This document shows positions 27,030 through 40,999 of a stretch of 64,000 nt of DNA, in pieces (position 1 is the first letter of the stretch; each line of letters opens with the position of its first letter). The stretch is taken from positions 5,745,001 through 5,809,000 of the forward strand of contig CM024185.1 in the NCBI GenBank assembly GCA_013433145.1, in the 5' to 3' direction. Source of the DNA: Ascaris suum. Its lineage: Eukaryota > Nematoda > Chromadorea > Rhabditida > Ascarididae. The notes beneath the pieces were generated by a model. It saw only the letters and a program-made list of their open reading frames with translations. It was not told the DNA's origin and searched no databases. Position numbers and translations under genes: made by a program.

Positions 27030-29360
27030 TAAGAATATACATACGCAAAATTCATATTAGTAAGAAGCGCTAATGTTCAGAAAGCAACATATTAAAAACA
27101 CACACCTGGTGGGAAAAATTAAACGTCCCCATTTTTACATCCTTATTTCACCTAGTGCTGTAAGTTTCGCATTCGTACCTTTACCTGCAATAAGAATCCC
27201 TTAAAGAGTATGGTTATTGCGGCTAACTTAACTTGAGACTTCAATTCATTAAATTTTTCCTATCAAACAGCTTAGCAGCAATATCTTTCATAATAAAATG
27301 TGATCGAGAAGCTAAGAATCATTGAGTACGATCTCATCCAGAAACCTTTATTAATGGATGTGAATCCTTCGACAAAAAATTACCAGATTTTTTCGTGCAT
27401 ATAACTTGGAGGGGAATTTATAATCGGAAAAATTATATTAAAATCAAAGTTCGTATGAAAAAAAAATTGCTGACAAAAATATTTAATAAATTCGAAAATT
27501 ACGAAAAATCTTCAATAATTCCTCTATCATTACTATCATAAAAATTAGCTACAAGATTATGCAAATGAAGTTCCACTTGATACGAAGCAGTAAATAACAT
27601 TGAACAGATGAAAACAATAGTCTTAAAGGCTTGTCAAGGGAGATAATTTTGGAAACGTTGATCGACGTAATTCATCATCACGAGCGATTTTATTTCAATA
27701 ATTACTTTTTATATCCGAATTATTTGAGGAAAAAACAACGAATTTTCATACAGATATTCTAGAAAAAAGACCGTTAGAGAATATTTAGTGCAAAAGTGCA
27801 GGAAATCGCCGTTTAGCGTTCATAGTGCATTCATTTTGTCATTATGCTGCAACAATTCTCTAAGCAATCCAATGCCGTAATTCATTTTCGTTTTCAAGTG
27901 CATATACCTATAAAAGAAAATACACTTCTCAATGGAAATCAACATAACCCACTCCAATCGTATTTTAGTATATATATCATCTTTTGATATTTAAAAATCA
28001 GTAAATATTTGCCACACACGTTGTATCTGTTGTAAATATTTTTCTATATCAGTTATAGCAGTTATTATTCGAAGCTTATAGAATTTTATTTCGTAGAACA
28101 AGAGTTCCATATAGTAAAAAAAGCTCCCAGGAAAAAAAAACATTTTCTTCGCTATGAAAAAACTTGAAAAAAAAAAAAAAAAAACAATTTTCCTAGCAGG
28201 AAAAAACTGTTTCCTTCGCTCGTGATACTTGCCACCCGACAACCTCCTCCCCGTGAAAGACTGCCAAAGGGGTCACATGAGGGAGGTATAACAACAAATA
28301 TTTGCATTTTCCTTGGGTCAACTTTCCAATTTTGCAAAAAATCGAATAATTCTCAAGGCAAGAAGGAAGGATGGTATCATTGTATCTCCTTTTGCAATTG
28401 TACCCATCAAATCAAGCGATTTCTTATGTTAATAAACGGCTATTCAATTATAGAAAAATAACCCTTCATTTTAGAAAAAGATAAAAAATTTTTTTAAACA
28501 AGCACTGCTAAAATTCGTTGAAAACCTTAGAGATTTGTGAAGAAATTTTCCAATTAAAATTGCCAAACTTTTGACGCTTCTCTCGGCTAAACTGTCGAGT
28601 GGTCAAAAAAAAAATCATTTCGGGATGATTGAAATAAAACGATTCTTAGCGAACAATTTACCAATCGAATTTTATTCCCTTAAAAAAACGATTTCCAATG
28701 TTTCGTCAATTGGTTAGCTATAAATTTCGACTAGAAATAGTGACTTACAAATTAAAGTTTTTTTTAAAGCGGTATGATATTTAAAGAAAAAGAGTATATA
28801 TGAAAATAACTCGGAAAAAAAATGGGGGAATATACCAAATATATAAGTTCACTAATTCGATCAGTCGAAGAAATTTCCTAGAAAAATTCGTGTTTCCAAA
28901 ACAAATGCCTCCAGAGAGCAAATTCGCCCATATAAATTACGCACGAAATTTTTTAAAACACATCTGAATGTCTTCAATCGATCGGTCACATGTTCTAATG
29001 AAGATGAATTATCTCATATCGTTAGTGCAAATGCAATCAACATTAATCCACTCAAATCTGCGCCTCTAGCTTTAATGTTTTATAAAGCGTAAAATTTGAA
29101 AACTCTTTCCAGGTAAAAAAAAGAGACTTTCCAGCCAGGTATGCGGTGCGGGAGCAATAAAATATTGCTATGAAACCTTACTACAATGAACGGCATGATA
29201 GTATGAAAATAATTCTTGGGGTTGACGAATTAAGCAATCAATTAGTGGACAAGATTTACGAAGCCAGTGGGACAAAAAGGATCTATGAAGTAAATTAAAA
29301 ATCAACTAAACAAAGATGAAATCGATGAAAACAATGAGCATGGCGATCTGTAACGGAAAG
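27030..29360. other. AT-rich intergenic stretch, nothing supported
   Basis: Very AT-rich with several homopolymer A runs (for example 28,168-28,184). I see no coding or RNA signal. Confidence 0.7.
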
Positions 29361-29361
29361 C

Positions 29362-29485
<124 letters not shown>

Positions 29486-30574
29486 TAACTGCCTAATCGA
29501 ATGGAAATCGTACCACTCAAAGAAAGTAAACGATGCCAAAGTATAGCGCTCACCGACAAGAAATGGAGTAAAACCAAAGATAAAAAAGTGAAACAGCAAA
29601 TTTATTTATAAATCATTTACCATCGAACAATCCGATCCGAACTTTAGCATATAACTTATTTTCAAGAAATAAAAAAGACTTAATTAGAGAAGAAGTCAAA
29701 GCTGGAGTTGAAAGGAAGAGGCTGGTTGCCATCCCCTCCCATACTGCTAAAAGGATGCAGTTGAGCGTTATTAGCAAAACTAGCCGCATAAATCTAGGCA
29801 CTTCATTTTCATTAATCAGCATGACTCCATATAAAATTTACTTCTTTACCAAACGATTTCATTCTAGATGCCAAGAGCTTCGACTAGATGCATTATAGAA
29901 GATGATGCTTGAGTTGAATGTCAGCGGTCGGTAACTTATTTGCATATTATGCAAATTTGGTATACTATATTCGCAGGTAAATGTCGAAATGCAATTCGAT
30001 TAACGAATGACAAAACAAAGCTCTTTTTTTTTCAGCGCAACAAAAAAAAAACTTTCAATTTGCTCAATGCTGAAATATTCGACATTGTTGCGTTTCGATT
30101 TCATGCAAACGAAAAAAACATGACGGCTAACGCTTCGTACAGCGGTGCTTTTTTTGTAGAGCATTCTATTGCATAATGGTGTTAAAAATCAAGAAAAATG
30201 TTATATCATAATAGACAAACCCAACTAAACCCGCAGAGGAGTTCGGACCAATGCTGTCCATAATTCGGAATCAATAAAAAATCAATTCCAGCATCTCGCA
30301 AAAATTAGCCTAATTGACGACGATATTAAAAGCACCTCATTTTCAATCAGTTTTTTTGGACTTCCAGCACGTGTTCTGATAACAACGTTCTCGAAAACCT
30401 CAGCTTTGGAATTACTAGTGAGGATCTAAGCATTCCGGAATACCGTCCCCCTCCTGTCCTCGTTCCAAATGACTTTCTTAAATTCCCACGTGCAAAGAAC
30501 TCATTTTAACAACATTTTAAACGACATCTTGCCAATCATAGCTTGTTTTAAAAAAAATTGCATTCGATGTTTGT

Positions 30575-30665
30575 AAATGTGCAAAGCATGGCGTGCAATT
30601 GTGCAAAATGCAGATGTGCAAAGTGCAAATGTGCAAAATGCAATGTGTAGTGTAAATATGCAAAA
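30575..30665. repeat. Short tandem repeat, unit near ATGTGCAAAATGCAA
   Basis: At least five imperfect copies of a 14-16 bp unit built on GTGCAAAATGCA lie in a row. Confidence 0.8.
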
Positions 30666-31304
30666 TGAGATCGAAAAAAAAATCATTAACATTTTGATAT
30701 ATACGAAAGTTGTTGTTTCAACTTGATAAGAACTTTCGTGGACATTTAAATGCTAATGGCATCTTCTATCAGAAAAAAATCCTTCCAGTATCTCTCTGAG
30801 TCCTAAAAATAAAGAAACATTTGCAATATACGCCCGTATTTAGCTTTTATTAAATCGTCTAAGGCAGGTTTTTTTGGAGGGTCCCCATTTTGATACATAC
30901 AGGTTTTGAAGGTATATCATTATAAACAGGATGCAAGCCCTTTGTGCAAGATAGACGTGATATGAATCCATAATTATTTGAATACTAGCCCTCTTATCGA
31001 GTCAGTACTTATTAAATCAGTTAGTGAGTTGAAGTCTGAAGTCTGCTACTGAATCTAAATCCATTACTGAGTTCATTACCTAGAACATCGATAAACTGAG
31101 TTCCAAAATTGAGAATAAATCCGAGGTCCAAGGAAACGTTAACAAGTATAAAATGAACATTTCATCGACTATATGTTTCCTCATCAGTCTTGTTCAGATA
31201 ACGCACTTTCCTCGTCCTGAATTTCTCTCGTTGAATATGTTGAGATTCCAATTTGCGAACAGTCTATAATTTAGGAGGTATCGCATAATGAAGTAGCAAG
31301 ATTG

Positions 31305-31690
31305 CTCGTATGCGAAGAAAACATCCAGCAATGTGGCGGATCATCGAAAAAACTTTGACCAAGAAGCTGACCAATGTGCCTTTACAAAACAATTGTTATA
31401 TGACGCAAGGCTTTAGCAACGGTCTGAAGCATTTTTATACTGTACTAGTTGAAAGCGATCAGGAATGATGGAGAATTAAGCGAGTGACCGGTCATCCAGA
31501 GTCTTTTGACTAGCATAATCGAACGAATAGCTCCAGGGGGAATAACTCCACTATCGATGAATGAAGTTGTACCAAAATTGACGAAGTATTAATAAATAGG
31601 GAAATTTAACTCAGACAAATTGGTTGTTGCTTGAATGCACTTCAAAGTGTAGATCGGTGGAACAGCAAACGAAAGACTCTCATCGCACTC
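31305..31690 (+). pseudogene. Decayed coding stretch, possibly a transposase relic
   Basis: A plus-strand frame opens with MRRKHPAMWRIIEKTLTKKL and continues with scattered stops (TGA, then TAG), still showing VTGHPESFD and DRWNSKRKT fragments in the same frame. The H-P-x-M-W-R-x-I-E run resembles the end of MULE/FLYWCH-type transposase domains, but this is from memory of the motif and weak. The frame is clearly broken, so if coding it is a relic. Confidence 0.25.
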
Positions 31691-32219
31691 GAAGATCCCT
31701 CATGTTACATAATAATCCTTTAAAGAAGCGTTTTGAAGAACACTGCATTGGAAGTGACATATAGCAACTCTCAGCAAGCGTAACGATTGCAGCCGAGTGA
31801 AAATTTCTGCATATCTAAGCCCCTTAAAACGTTTAAAAAACACTTTCAGAGCGCTCTTTCCGGTGAATCGATCGTTGAAAGCAAAACGGAAAGAAATTTC
31901 TCTAAACAACGCTAACGTTTCTATACATAAATTTATGGAATGCTATATGATCATTAACAGTCCAAGGAATATTAGGAGTGTGCAATTTTTTCCGTTTTGT
32001 AAACACCTCATTTCTCGATGCGCTGTTTTCTCATTTATTTAAATCATGCAATAAAAACTTGATTTAAATGCTCTTAAACATTTTTTGGCTTTAATTAATA
32101 AGCAGGGAAGTAGATTATTCACTTCTGGTATATTCCTAACAATTATCGATTCCATGGAACAATTTGTACAGCCATCACACTTTATATTCAAAATTATTTA
32201 TGGATATTGCTGAGTTCTT

Positions 32220-32660
32220 ATCGTTTGATACCTGGATCAGGATCAGCCGATCACTGGATAAAGATGCGCTGCATCCAGTCCTACTTAAACGCTGATCAAT
32301 TTCAAGATGCCTAGACAAGTTTTAACTTGATTGTTTAGACATGGATTAAATCTAATAACAATCCAGGTAGTGACAGGATCGAATTTAAACAACATCTTTT
32401 CATCGCCATCCAAGAAAAAAAACGAACTCGATATGATGCAGTTTTGGAACATTGGATAGAGCGCGATGCAAAATATTTCTGGGGCATCCAACAGCGTGAA
32501 GGTAAAAAGATCAGTTTGCCGGAAGACATTTGTATCGCAACCTCGAGTGGCCAAAGACGCTGGCAGCTATGAAGAAAGACGAATTGGCTATGCCAAAAGA
32601 ACTAATAAGGTTTGAGAACAGCAGAAGCCTTCACTTTCTGCTACGAGAAGTTTAACAAAT
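32220..32660 (+). pseudogene. Broken coding-like region with one good exon-like segment
   Basis: After CAATCCAG at 32,366 a frame reads SDRIEFKQHLFIAIQEKKRT and further RYDAVLEHWIERDAKYFWGI. It can end at a GTAAAA donor (32,502) or run on to a TGA near 32,570. Shifting frame by one base there continues as MKKDELAMPKELIRFENSRS to a later stop. A coding-like peptide (SRSLDKDALHPVLLKR) also precedes the segment. This pattern suits a frameshifted gene or element copy. The family is not recognised. Confidence 0.28.
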
Positions 32661-32669
32661 TGTTTATGG

Positions 32670-35480
32670 ATTATTTCACTCATGTACTTCATACAAGAGA
32701 CCTAAATTTCATCAAAATTAATTAATTATGCTAAACATCAAAAACACAATTAAATATGCTTATAATATACGAAGAAAACAACCATCTCACAGCGAAGAAA
32801 ACATTTTCCCGCAGAGGAAACGTTTTAAAGTAATTTTACAGGTAAGTAATTCCCATAAAATGCCGGTAGCTATGAAGGTGAAATGCAACTAGAAAGTAAG
32901 AATATTCACGGATCCTTATAAACAACGATCATAGAAAATGAAATTCATATACATATTCGGGATGACTAAAAGTAGACTGAACTGCAAAATTTGCATAAAT
33001 GAATACGGCTACGGAACGATGTAAATAAACATATTACAAGCACTAATAAGTATGCTATTTAGAATATTGAAAGATATGAGCTCTCGTTGTTGGCTTAAAA
33101 AATTGGAATGCACAATGGAAACAATGGAATGCAAAACATTGCATACACATACACAATTAAATAACAATAGCCATTGTTGGAAATGAGGTTAATTGTCGAG
33201 ATTGTTTGATTAAATACTTCCTTTATTAAATATTTGCTGGTTTATTTCCTTGAATTTTCCTTTGAAAATCTCCTTTAATGTCGTTAAAAACTTTCCTCAA
33301 ACATTATTAAACACTTCCACAAACGTTAAACATAATTAAACACCTTACTCGTGTTATCAATGAATTATAGCTAAATGAAGATAACAAATATCTAATTAAC
33401 ACCAACTGTTTAGTTCTCCAACCTTGTTCCCCTTTCCTCCTCCTCTCTATGAAATTTCACTTTTGGCAGTCATTCGGTCATTCGGTACCGAGAGGATAAA
33501 TTTCTTATAATTTGCATCAGTGTTTATTAAAAACTTCTGCATATTTTGAGTGAAATATGAAAGGCAGTATAAAAATGTTGGGAATAAATAAGAAAACGGA
33601 AACTGCTTAGAAAAGAATTCCATTTAATCTTCCCTTTTTATGGCCATTGTTGGAATTAATTGAACAAATAACTTAACTGGGGGAGGGGGAGAGAATAAAC
33701 GAGGGAGGGGGAAAAGATGGAGAGGATTATTCAGGACAATGCAACAACGACAATGGAAAAACATTTGAAGACCGCACAGATACTGAATATCGTACCCATA
33801 GTACTCGTGTCGTAAACTGCTCCTTTCATAACGCATTACGAAATAACCAATTAGATCATATTCTCAACAGATACTGCGGATCGTTGATAAAATATTTCCA
33901 CGCATAGCATCAAAACAGATAAAAACAGAAAAAAAAGACAGCGGCTAACACATAGGTTACTTTACCTGACGATCAGGCATAACTTCAAATTTCGCATTTA
34001 ATTTTCTAGAGCTTAAAACTTGAAAAACAAGGAGGCGTTCTAGAATCATCAAAAGACAAGAGACAGTAGGATAGCGGGAAGTGAGCATACACATAGAGCA
34101 GGTAAAAACATTCACCACCTGAAAAGGTGAATTAACGAAATCGATCGATAAGTTGGTCGTTGCAAGTTTACGCAACAATATGTTGTAGGATCTTAAAAGT
34201 TGGATAGGTTGAGTTAATTGAAATATGTTTGATATTGCATAGCTCTTAATATGAAGATAAGCGAATACGAACAACACTTATTGATCGAACGCTGCACCAT
34301 TATTGAGCGCCAGTGATCGACCAGTATTACACTGTTGCATAAATGCATCGTGAAGTTGTTGCCGTGAATGTTTCGATTCTCATGGTACTCGCTGATTTGG
34401 ATTCTAATGCCGTATCACAATTAGAATGGTAGATAACGATTATTAGGCTACATATAGATCATCTAGTGTCACCTCTGCACCTAAAACCATCTTTGGGCTT
34501 GGTGAAAATTTGCGATTTCCATCCAGGATTTATTTGGGGCTATCAGTTTAGAACAGTAAATCCTGCAAACTGGAAAATTCACATCCATATTTCCTAATCG
34601 ATTACATGAATGACTCCAAGGGCAGAAAAAAACCTCTCCATCGTTCCTACAACATCGAAGGAATTCTTCATCTAACAGTGATTTATAACTCGATGGACAG
34701 TCGATTTCAAGATCTACCCTAGGTCATTGGTCAGGTTATTAGATCTTAGATAGGGTTATCTAATCAGCCGGTACTTACTAAATCTCATAGTCGTGCTTTT
34801 CTGGGTGGCATGAAGGAAAAGCGATTATACACACACGATGAATAAGAGCGTAATTTTCGACGGATTTTAAAAATTGATGAATGCGGAAAAAAAGCCGTTT
34901 GGAGAGAAAAGACCTGCGGATAGCGGAGGATAGCGCGGAACGTCGATATTGGTGGCCGCATGTAAACGGCCGCATGCATCAATGTGAGCGCATTTGAAGG
35001 CATATCACTGGTCGTGACGCGTCTGTGGATGCACTAGAGCGCATAAAAAAGGCTAAGCCGAACGAGTATCCTCGAAGCACAAAGAACGGAAAAAAAGTAC
35101 TCCTCATAACGCACTCTTCGATGAACGCTGGCTATTTTTATGCTCACCTGTGTTCAGTGCTAATATTGCTATGAATCAAACTCAGGTAATAATTAAACTC
35201 AGGTAATATTTCAACTTTTTAAAATTTTTTTCTATTGCATCATAAAATTCAAGCAAATTTTCTATATTTATTCTTTAGTTATTCTGTTCCAATGAAAATG
35301 AATAAATAGAGTCTAATGATGATAAAATATCATGAACACTATTGGATATAGCGATTTCATGAAGGAGGTTTCACAGTGGAAAGTTTTATTTTGAATGTTG
35401 AATTCGTTATTTGTGTGGCATTTTATGATTTAATATTTTTACTAAATACTGTGGAAGGAGGTGATTCGTTTTGATGCAAA
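32670..35480. other. Intergenic stretch, no supported gene
   Basis: A purine-rich GGGAGG tract lies at 33,680-33,715. A GC-richer patch at 34,860-35,130 has open frames on both strands, and neither is recognisable. Confidence 0.5.
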
Positions 35481-35487
35481 GATTTGA

Positions 35488-35575
35488 AATAACCGCAGGT
35501 AAACTTAAATAGCCGCAGGTGGATTTGAATAACCAGAGGTAGATTTCGAATATCCGGAAGTAGATTTGAATTTTT
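35488..35575. repeat. Degenerate tandem repeat, unit about 25 bp
   Basis: Four imperfect copies follow the pattern AATA-CCGCAGGT-GATTTGA: GCAGGTAAACTTAAATA, GCAGGTGGATTTGAATA, AGAGGTAGATTTCGAATA and GGAAGTAGATTTGAATT. Confidence 0.75.
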
Positions 35576-35599
35576 AAATGATGCAAATCTCAAAAGTTA

Positions 35600-38215
35600 T
35601 CTTACTTTTTTATCAATCTTTGCTCAACTAATTCTCCAGCGATCGATGATGACAGCTTCGTTTATTTCTTCTCCTTTATTGTATATAAATGACCAAAAAT
35701 TGTGCAGAAATCATCAAGTACGATATGAATTTTTAATTATTTATTGCGATGAGATATTAAGTTGAAAAATTGATAAGAGAAGAGCAAAAAAAAAACTTTT
35801 TCATTAGTATAAGAAACAGCACATCTTTATCAAGCAATAATGAAAAGCACACAGTTGCGCTTTTATAAATTAAACGCGACCAAAGATCAAAGGCGTTGAC
35901 AGTAATACGCTTGAATGGACCTAACATAGTTATAAATGCATCTATAGTAAATCTATTATTCCGTTGTTTCATAAATTATGCAATTTAGATACATTTTAAA
36001 GGGTGACGAATGATTTAAGCACGTTGATTGATTTCGATTAGCACTTTTATATCAATTTCGAATTGGATATCCTCTCAGGATCATTGCAGAATTTATTCAC
36101 GAAAAATATGGTAATACTCTTTCGACCGTGAAGCATATTTTTAGACGAACTTGAAGCCCATTTATAGCTCTACGAAGCTAGAGAGGTTTTAAATCACAAA
36201 TACAAGGATTATACTCATAATTGAGGTGAAATTGTCGAAGAAACAACGCTTTTATTGGAAGTGAATATTAGTAAAATATCGTTATTTAACTTCAGTATCC
36301 AAAAATAGGATGATAATACATCATAAGAGCGGTGATAATTTTGTACCTGGTTTCTCTTCAAAAATATGACGAGTCAAATTTATATTCTCGAGTAATTGCT
36401 CAGGAAACTTCAACTGATCGCTACTGACCACCATAGATTTATAACAGCTAGACCTGATAAGTATAAACTTTCTGCATTGTTTTAAGATGTGGTATTAAGA
36501 GTTTTTCTGAGCATATATATGTATATGATCCTCTAAGTTAGTAGGTCTATATTCGTATATTTTGGCGTATTTATATATTCGGATATTTGACGATAGAGGT
36601 ATACTGCACTCCGCTGTATTGCCCATTTACTTATTCAGCTAAATGTTAGGTGCATCAAGGTGGATATTCAAATAAGCATCTAAATTACTGATCATCCAAC
36701 ATATGGGATGATTTCGAGATATAAGTGCAACGAAAATCCAGGTAAATAATTAACCTATAGAAAAAACATCTCTCAAAAAACCTCGAACTTTATAGTTACC
36801 TCCACATTTCCAATAAAAGCGCTCTCGGCTATTAGCCTATACCTGTTTACGTGGATTTAATATTTGCAACATCACTGTATAAACTCTAGGAACATTTTCG
36901 TTAATATGTAAAAAAACAGTAAGATGAAAATATAGCCCCATGATAATATCACACTGATAATGGCACAAAAATGGATGTAGCATATCGTCATATAATATTT
37001 TAATTGCAATCGATTATTAAACCCGTCCTATTCGCAACAGGGTGGAATGAAACAATTCGAAACGACATGTTGTGCTACAGATCGCAATACTCTCCAAAAA
37101 TATTTTGCCTCATTGAGAAATCATTTAATTAAATCTCGGGCAAAAGCGCTTTCTGTTCTTGTTCCGATAATAATCCTAAGAACGCTTAGAGCGCAATCAA
37201 ATTTCGTAGGTGTCCATGAATTCCGAAATTCATGCCCTTTTGGCTAAGTTATTTGGCCCGCTCTTCGATGGACGCATAGTTGTCCGAACTGTCCGAAAAT
37301 TTCACAGCTATGGTCCACAAGCGTTGAACAGTAGCAGATGTATCTCTGAAAATAGTCGAAAATTCCCAATCTACTCAGCGATGCTCGATGAGTTCACTTT
37401 CTCAGGGGTGATCTGAGGCATTTTTGTATACATTGAATCGCTCTATGAAAGCTTCAAGTTTTGATCTGTGGTATAGAATATTTTTGGTGTGCCTGGAGTC
37501 TTACTACACGCCTCTTATGGCGCCACTCTCTTATAGATGTTTCCATAGCGGCCTTATGGATTGATAAATGTCAAAATTTGTTTCTCTTTGAAACGAAGCT
37601 GCCACCACGGTCATAATATTTAACTGTAGCTTTTGTAAATATCATTCGACTCAGGTGCGTAACAACGCAAATAGCTCATTAAAGGCATTGCAGGTGCAGA
37701 AAGAAATATTCCTATGTAAAGATGTTCTGATCATTTAAGGTCCTCATAATCTCATAACCTATCGCTTACAATTATCCTCGACGGTAGTCGAATACGAGGC
37801 ATCCAGTAAGATTCAGAACAGTCGACTGCAGCTGGAGCTTTACTAGATTTGGAATTTGCTAGTATGCTACAGCAAATAGTGTTTGTCTATATTGCGAAGG
37901 TGTGCGTCAAGATTCATGACTTTGGATAGTCGAAACAGTTTTGAAGCGATGAATCGATGATCGCCAATAGATCTGTTGATGACGTCATTGCAGCATAGAT
38001 GACGTCAGAATTTGAACAGTTCAGCCTGAAGCCTATCACTCACTACTTTAAGTGATATGTCAGAGAAGTTTTTGTTTCTAAGCCGAGCATATGGGTGGCA
38101 CTTTGTGGAGAAACATTTATACAGCGTTTCAAAAAAGTCTCTTTGTTTGCTTTCATTCCTCATGACAGATATAAAGAAGCATTTTTAATTTAATGAATAA
38201 TATGATTTATTTGTT
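35600..38215. other. Intergenic stretch with scattered coding-like fragments
   Basis: Short stretches around 37,050-37,420 (plus) and 37,440-38,040 (minus, for example RSIGDHRFIASKLFRLSKVM) look protein-like but are broken by stops. They may be old element fragments. No gene model can be built. Confidence 0.35.
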
Positions 38216-38219
38216 TATT

Positions 38220-38402
38220 TCAATCAAGAGAGCATTCATTACGAATAAATGTCTCTTCATAACGCTTCCACCTGTCCTGAGTCAATGACTCTCTGATCCA
38301 ACTGGCTTCTGTGGTCTTTAGGTGGGCCTCTACTTCTTGGAGCTTGGTCGCATGAAGATTTTTGTGCTTTTGATTGTGCTTTTTGATAATATGATTGGAC
38401 AA
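38220..38402 (-). pseudogene. Short ORF resembling the C-terminal end of a retroelement protein
   Basis: The 60-codon frame contains WIRESLTQDRWKRYEETFIR before its stop. A W-x-R, D-R-x-x-W/W-K pattern close to the end of the reading frame is common in non-LTR retroelement polyproteins (RTE and R-type). No reverse transcriptase core is found upstream on this strand, so if correct it is only a 3' fragment. A small host gene or chance ORF is equally possible. Confidence 0.22.
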
Positions 38403-38409
38403 TGTTGAA

Positions 38410-40160
38410 TGATAACATGATAATTTGATTTATTGTACTTTTATTATGCATCAATTTTTTCTTATTGTTGATAATAGGAAAAAGTGTGCACAATTTTTTG
38501 CATCATCAATGAATTTTGTTCAGAGAGAAGCTAACTGACCACAAAACGAGCCCATTTTACTTTAAAAAAAAATTTTTTTTCATTAATATAATTCCTCCAC
38601 TAATATTATAATTCCTCTAGTATAACAAAAATAATAATAATAATAAATATTTATTTTCATAAAAAAAGAAAATAAGTAATATAATGCCGATAAAAGAAAT
38701 ATGCAAAGAAATTGAAAGAATCTCTATAGCGGAAATATTTATATTTTTCAAATATTTTTGAAAATGAATTATCGTTGACGAATAAGTCTCGATGATACAA
38801 TGCCAAAATATATCTCTATCGATATTATTTCGATTATTTATAATTAAACTAATTTTTGAATCGATTAATTTCGGAAATTTTATAACTTCAAACATTTTTT
38901 TTATTCGTTATGATGGCGAAATTTTTTAAATTAATTGGCACATCTATAATTTTTTGTGATTTTTTTAAAAGACTTAAAAATATACACGCATTATTATCCT
39001 TTATATAAATATGATGAAATATCGGATCGAAAATTATTTAATAATGCGGCGTAAAGTTTGGCGCAATTATTGCATATTATTTTTCGTTAAAAATTCGATT
39101 TTTATTTTTTTTTTGAAATAAATTTGGGAACTTGCCAAGAATACTGCTTCGTTATACTGTATATAGATGTGTGAAATCTGGAGTCAATAGATGATTGGCC
39201 GAACCCTGGTTGGCATATTGAAATTTTCCACATCTCTGATTATCATTACAGGTTGCAGTTTTACCATGAACTCTCTTCGATATTATCGTCTTCGTTGATT
39301 CTCCTCCTCTACTACGCCCTCTCCCTAAAGAAGAACTATTCTTTGTTGCGTAACGGGAGTGCAAAGTTTCGAGATCAAAGTCAATTTTTAATTAACCTTG
39401 TGCTGCCTGGGGGCAAAAAAAGTTTGTTGATGGATGCCGCCTGTTAAGTTTTGAAGAGAACAGTAAATCAGACTTTATTGCATCAGGGTTCGATTCCTCA
39501 CCAATACATCACATTTTACTAAAACATTTGTGCAATAGGCGTGTTTAGTGGGTGGATGTAACAAGTTGTATCCGAACGGCTTCAACTGCTTGCTTCACTT
39601 GTTTCCTTCTTGTGATCTACTATTGCGCAAAATTTTTGATTTTTGCCTACATGTCGGGGAAATGTAGTTAGTAAGTCAAAAACGCTTATGTTTTCCATTC
39701 AAAAAAAAATCTAAACAATCTTTTTTTTAGTTCTCACAATTTATAATAATAACTGCTAGTGTTTATTATTGTTTACAATATTATACGCTAGTTTATTTCC
39801 TCTTAATTTTCTATCAAGTAGAGTAATTTGTATGGCATCTATACAATTTAATAAGCGAAGTATATGACCAACATATGCTACAACAATTTAATCCTGTATC
39901 TCTACTCTTCTTTCTAATCGTGTGCACGATTCACGAGAATTGCTGTTGTTCGCTTAGAGTCATGCGTATCAGTGAACGAATGAATGCATTTGCTTGAGTA
40001 CTACTCAGTATAGAGATCTCAAATTTCTGCATCATCAGTGGGGACTTTGAATTGCTTATGCGTTCTCACAGATGCTCTTTCGTTAGACTCATCATACATT
40101 TCATACAACTCTTTTAGCTATTGCATGAGCTGAACTATGTTCTGCTTTGAATTCTGCAGA
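38410..40160. other. AT-rich intergenic stretch, nothing supported
   Basis: Contains a short TAA/AAT run (about 38,628-38,645). A GGTTCGATTCC box at about 39,488 resembles a tRNA B box, but no cloverleaf can be drawn around it. Confidence 0.6.
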
Positions 40161-40164
40161 AAAC

Positions 40165-40271
<107 letters not shown>

Positions 40272-40521
40272 ATTTAATACACATATATTCTTCGATATGA
40301 AGGTTTCTTGCTTGCATTAAAACGTTATTTCTCTTAATATTGTCGTTGCAGCATGAGTGCTAGGTAACACAAATACGATCGTTGATAAAGTGACCGTATT
40401 GCCTTATGCAACGTGGAATTAAACAGTAGAAAGTGAAGAAAAGTGATTCACTCATAAAATTGCTATCAGTTAGTATTTGCATTTTAAGAAATGTTTAAGC
40501 AGTAACATTTTGCTTAAAACT

Positions 40522-40969
40522 TTACATAGAAATTTTATTACGCTTTTTTATAATTTCATCACGCAAAGTAAACATATTGGTGGCGCTTTTGTCGGGTAGG
40601 TTTTTTGCTACTAGTGCTTTTATTACAGTATTAGAGAGCTTTTTTTTGCTATTTATATTTTGACAGAATCTAATAAAATGTTGAAAATCCTTCTCATCGG
40701 TCGCTGAGAAATTATGAGGACCAATTTTTTTTACTTTGGAAGGGTTGCAACTTATATGAAGTTTTGCTTGTAATGAACATTTAAAGTGGAATTCAGCATC
40801 GGAAATTTGAGCCACACTAATTGCTTCACTATAATTAAATTGCCTAAAGAGTTGTTGCGGTTGTTCTACGAGATGTTTGTTGCGTTGATTCATTGAAAGT
40901 GACTTTTGTGCCACAATGATCAACAAAATAGTAGCCAAATAATTCCAAATAATTTAAGAGTTGATTCAT
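40522..40969 (-). pseudogene. Small secreted-protein-like gene split by a 10-bp tandem duplication
   Basis: A long single-exon frame on the minus strand ends at 40,522. It reads in from LATILLIIVAQKS, a hydrophobic core with no start codon in frame before it. The ATG at 40,969 begins MNQLLNYL, a typical signal-peptide n-region, in a different frame. Between them AATTATTTGG is present twice in perfect tandem (40,935-40,954). One copy alone would put MNQLLNYL directly in frame with the hydrophobic core and give about 145 residues with a standard signal peptide. The mature part has three cysteines (FKCSL, HISCN, RFCQN) and a basic C terminus. I do not recognise the family. Either the gene is freshly inactivated, or the duplication is an assembly or allele error, or translation starts at the internal MNQRN. 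An AATAAA overlaps the end of the frame. Confidence 0.5.
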
Positions 40970-40999
40970 AATTTAAGATTCCGAGAGATAATTTAATTC

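Noticed and set aside
39430..39515. Possible tRNA gene with a GGTTCGATTCC box
   Set aside because: No acceptor, D or anticodon stem can be formed around it.
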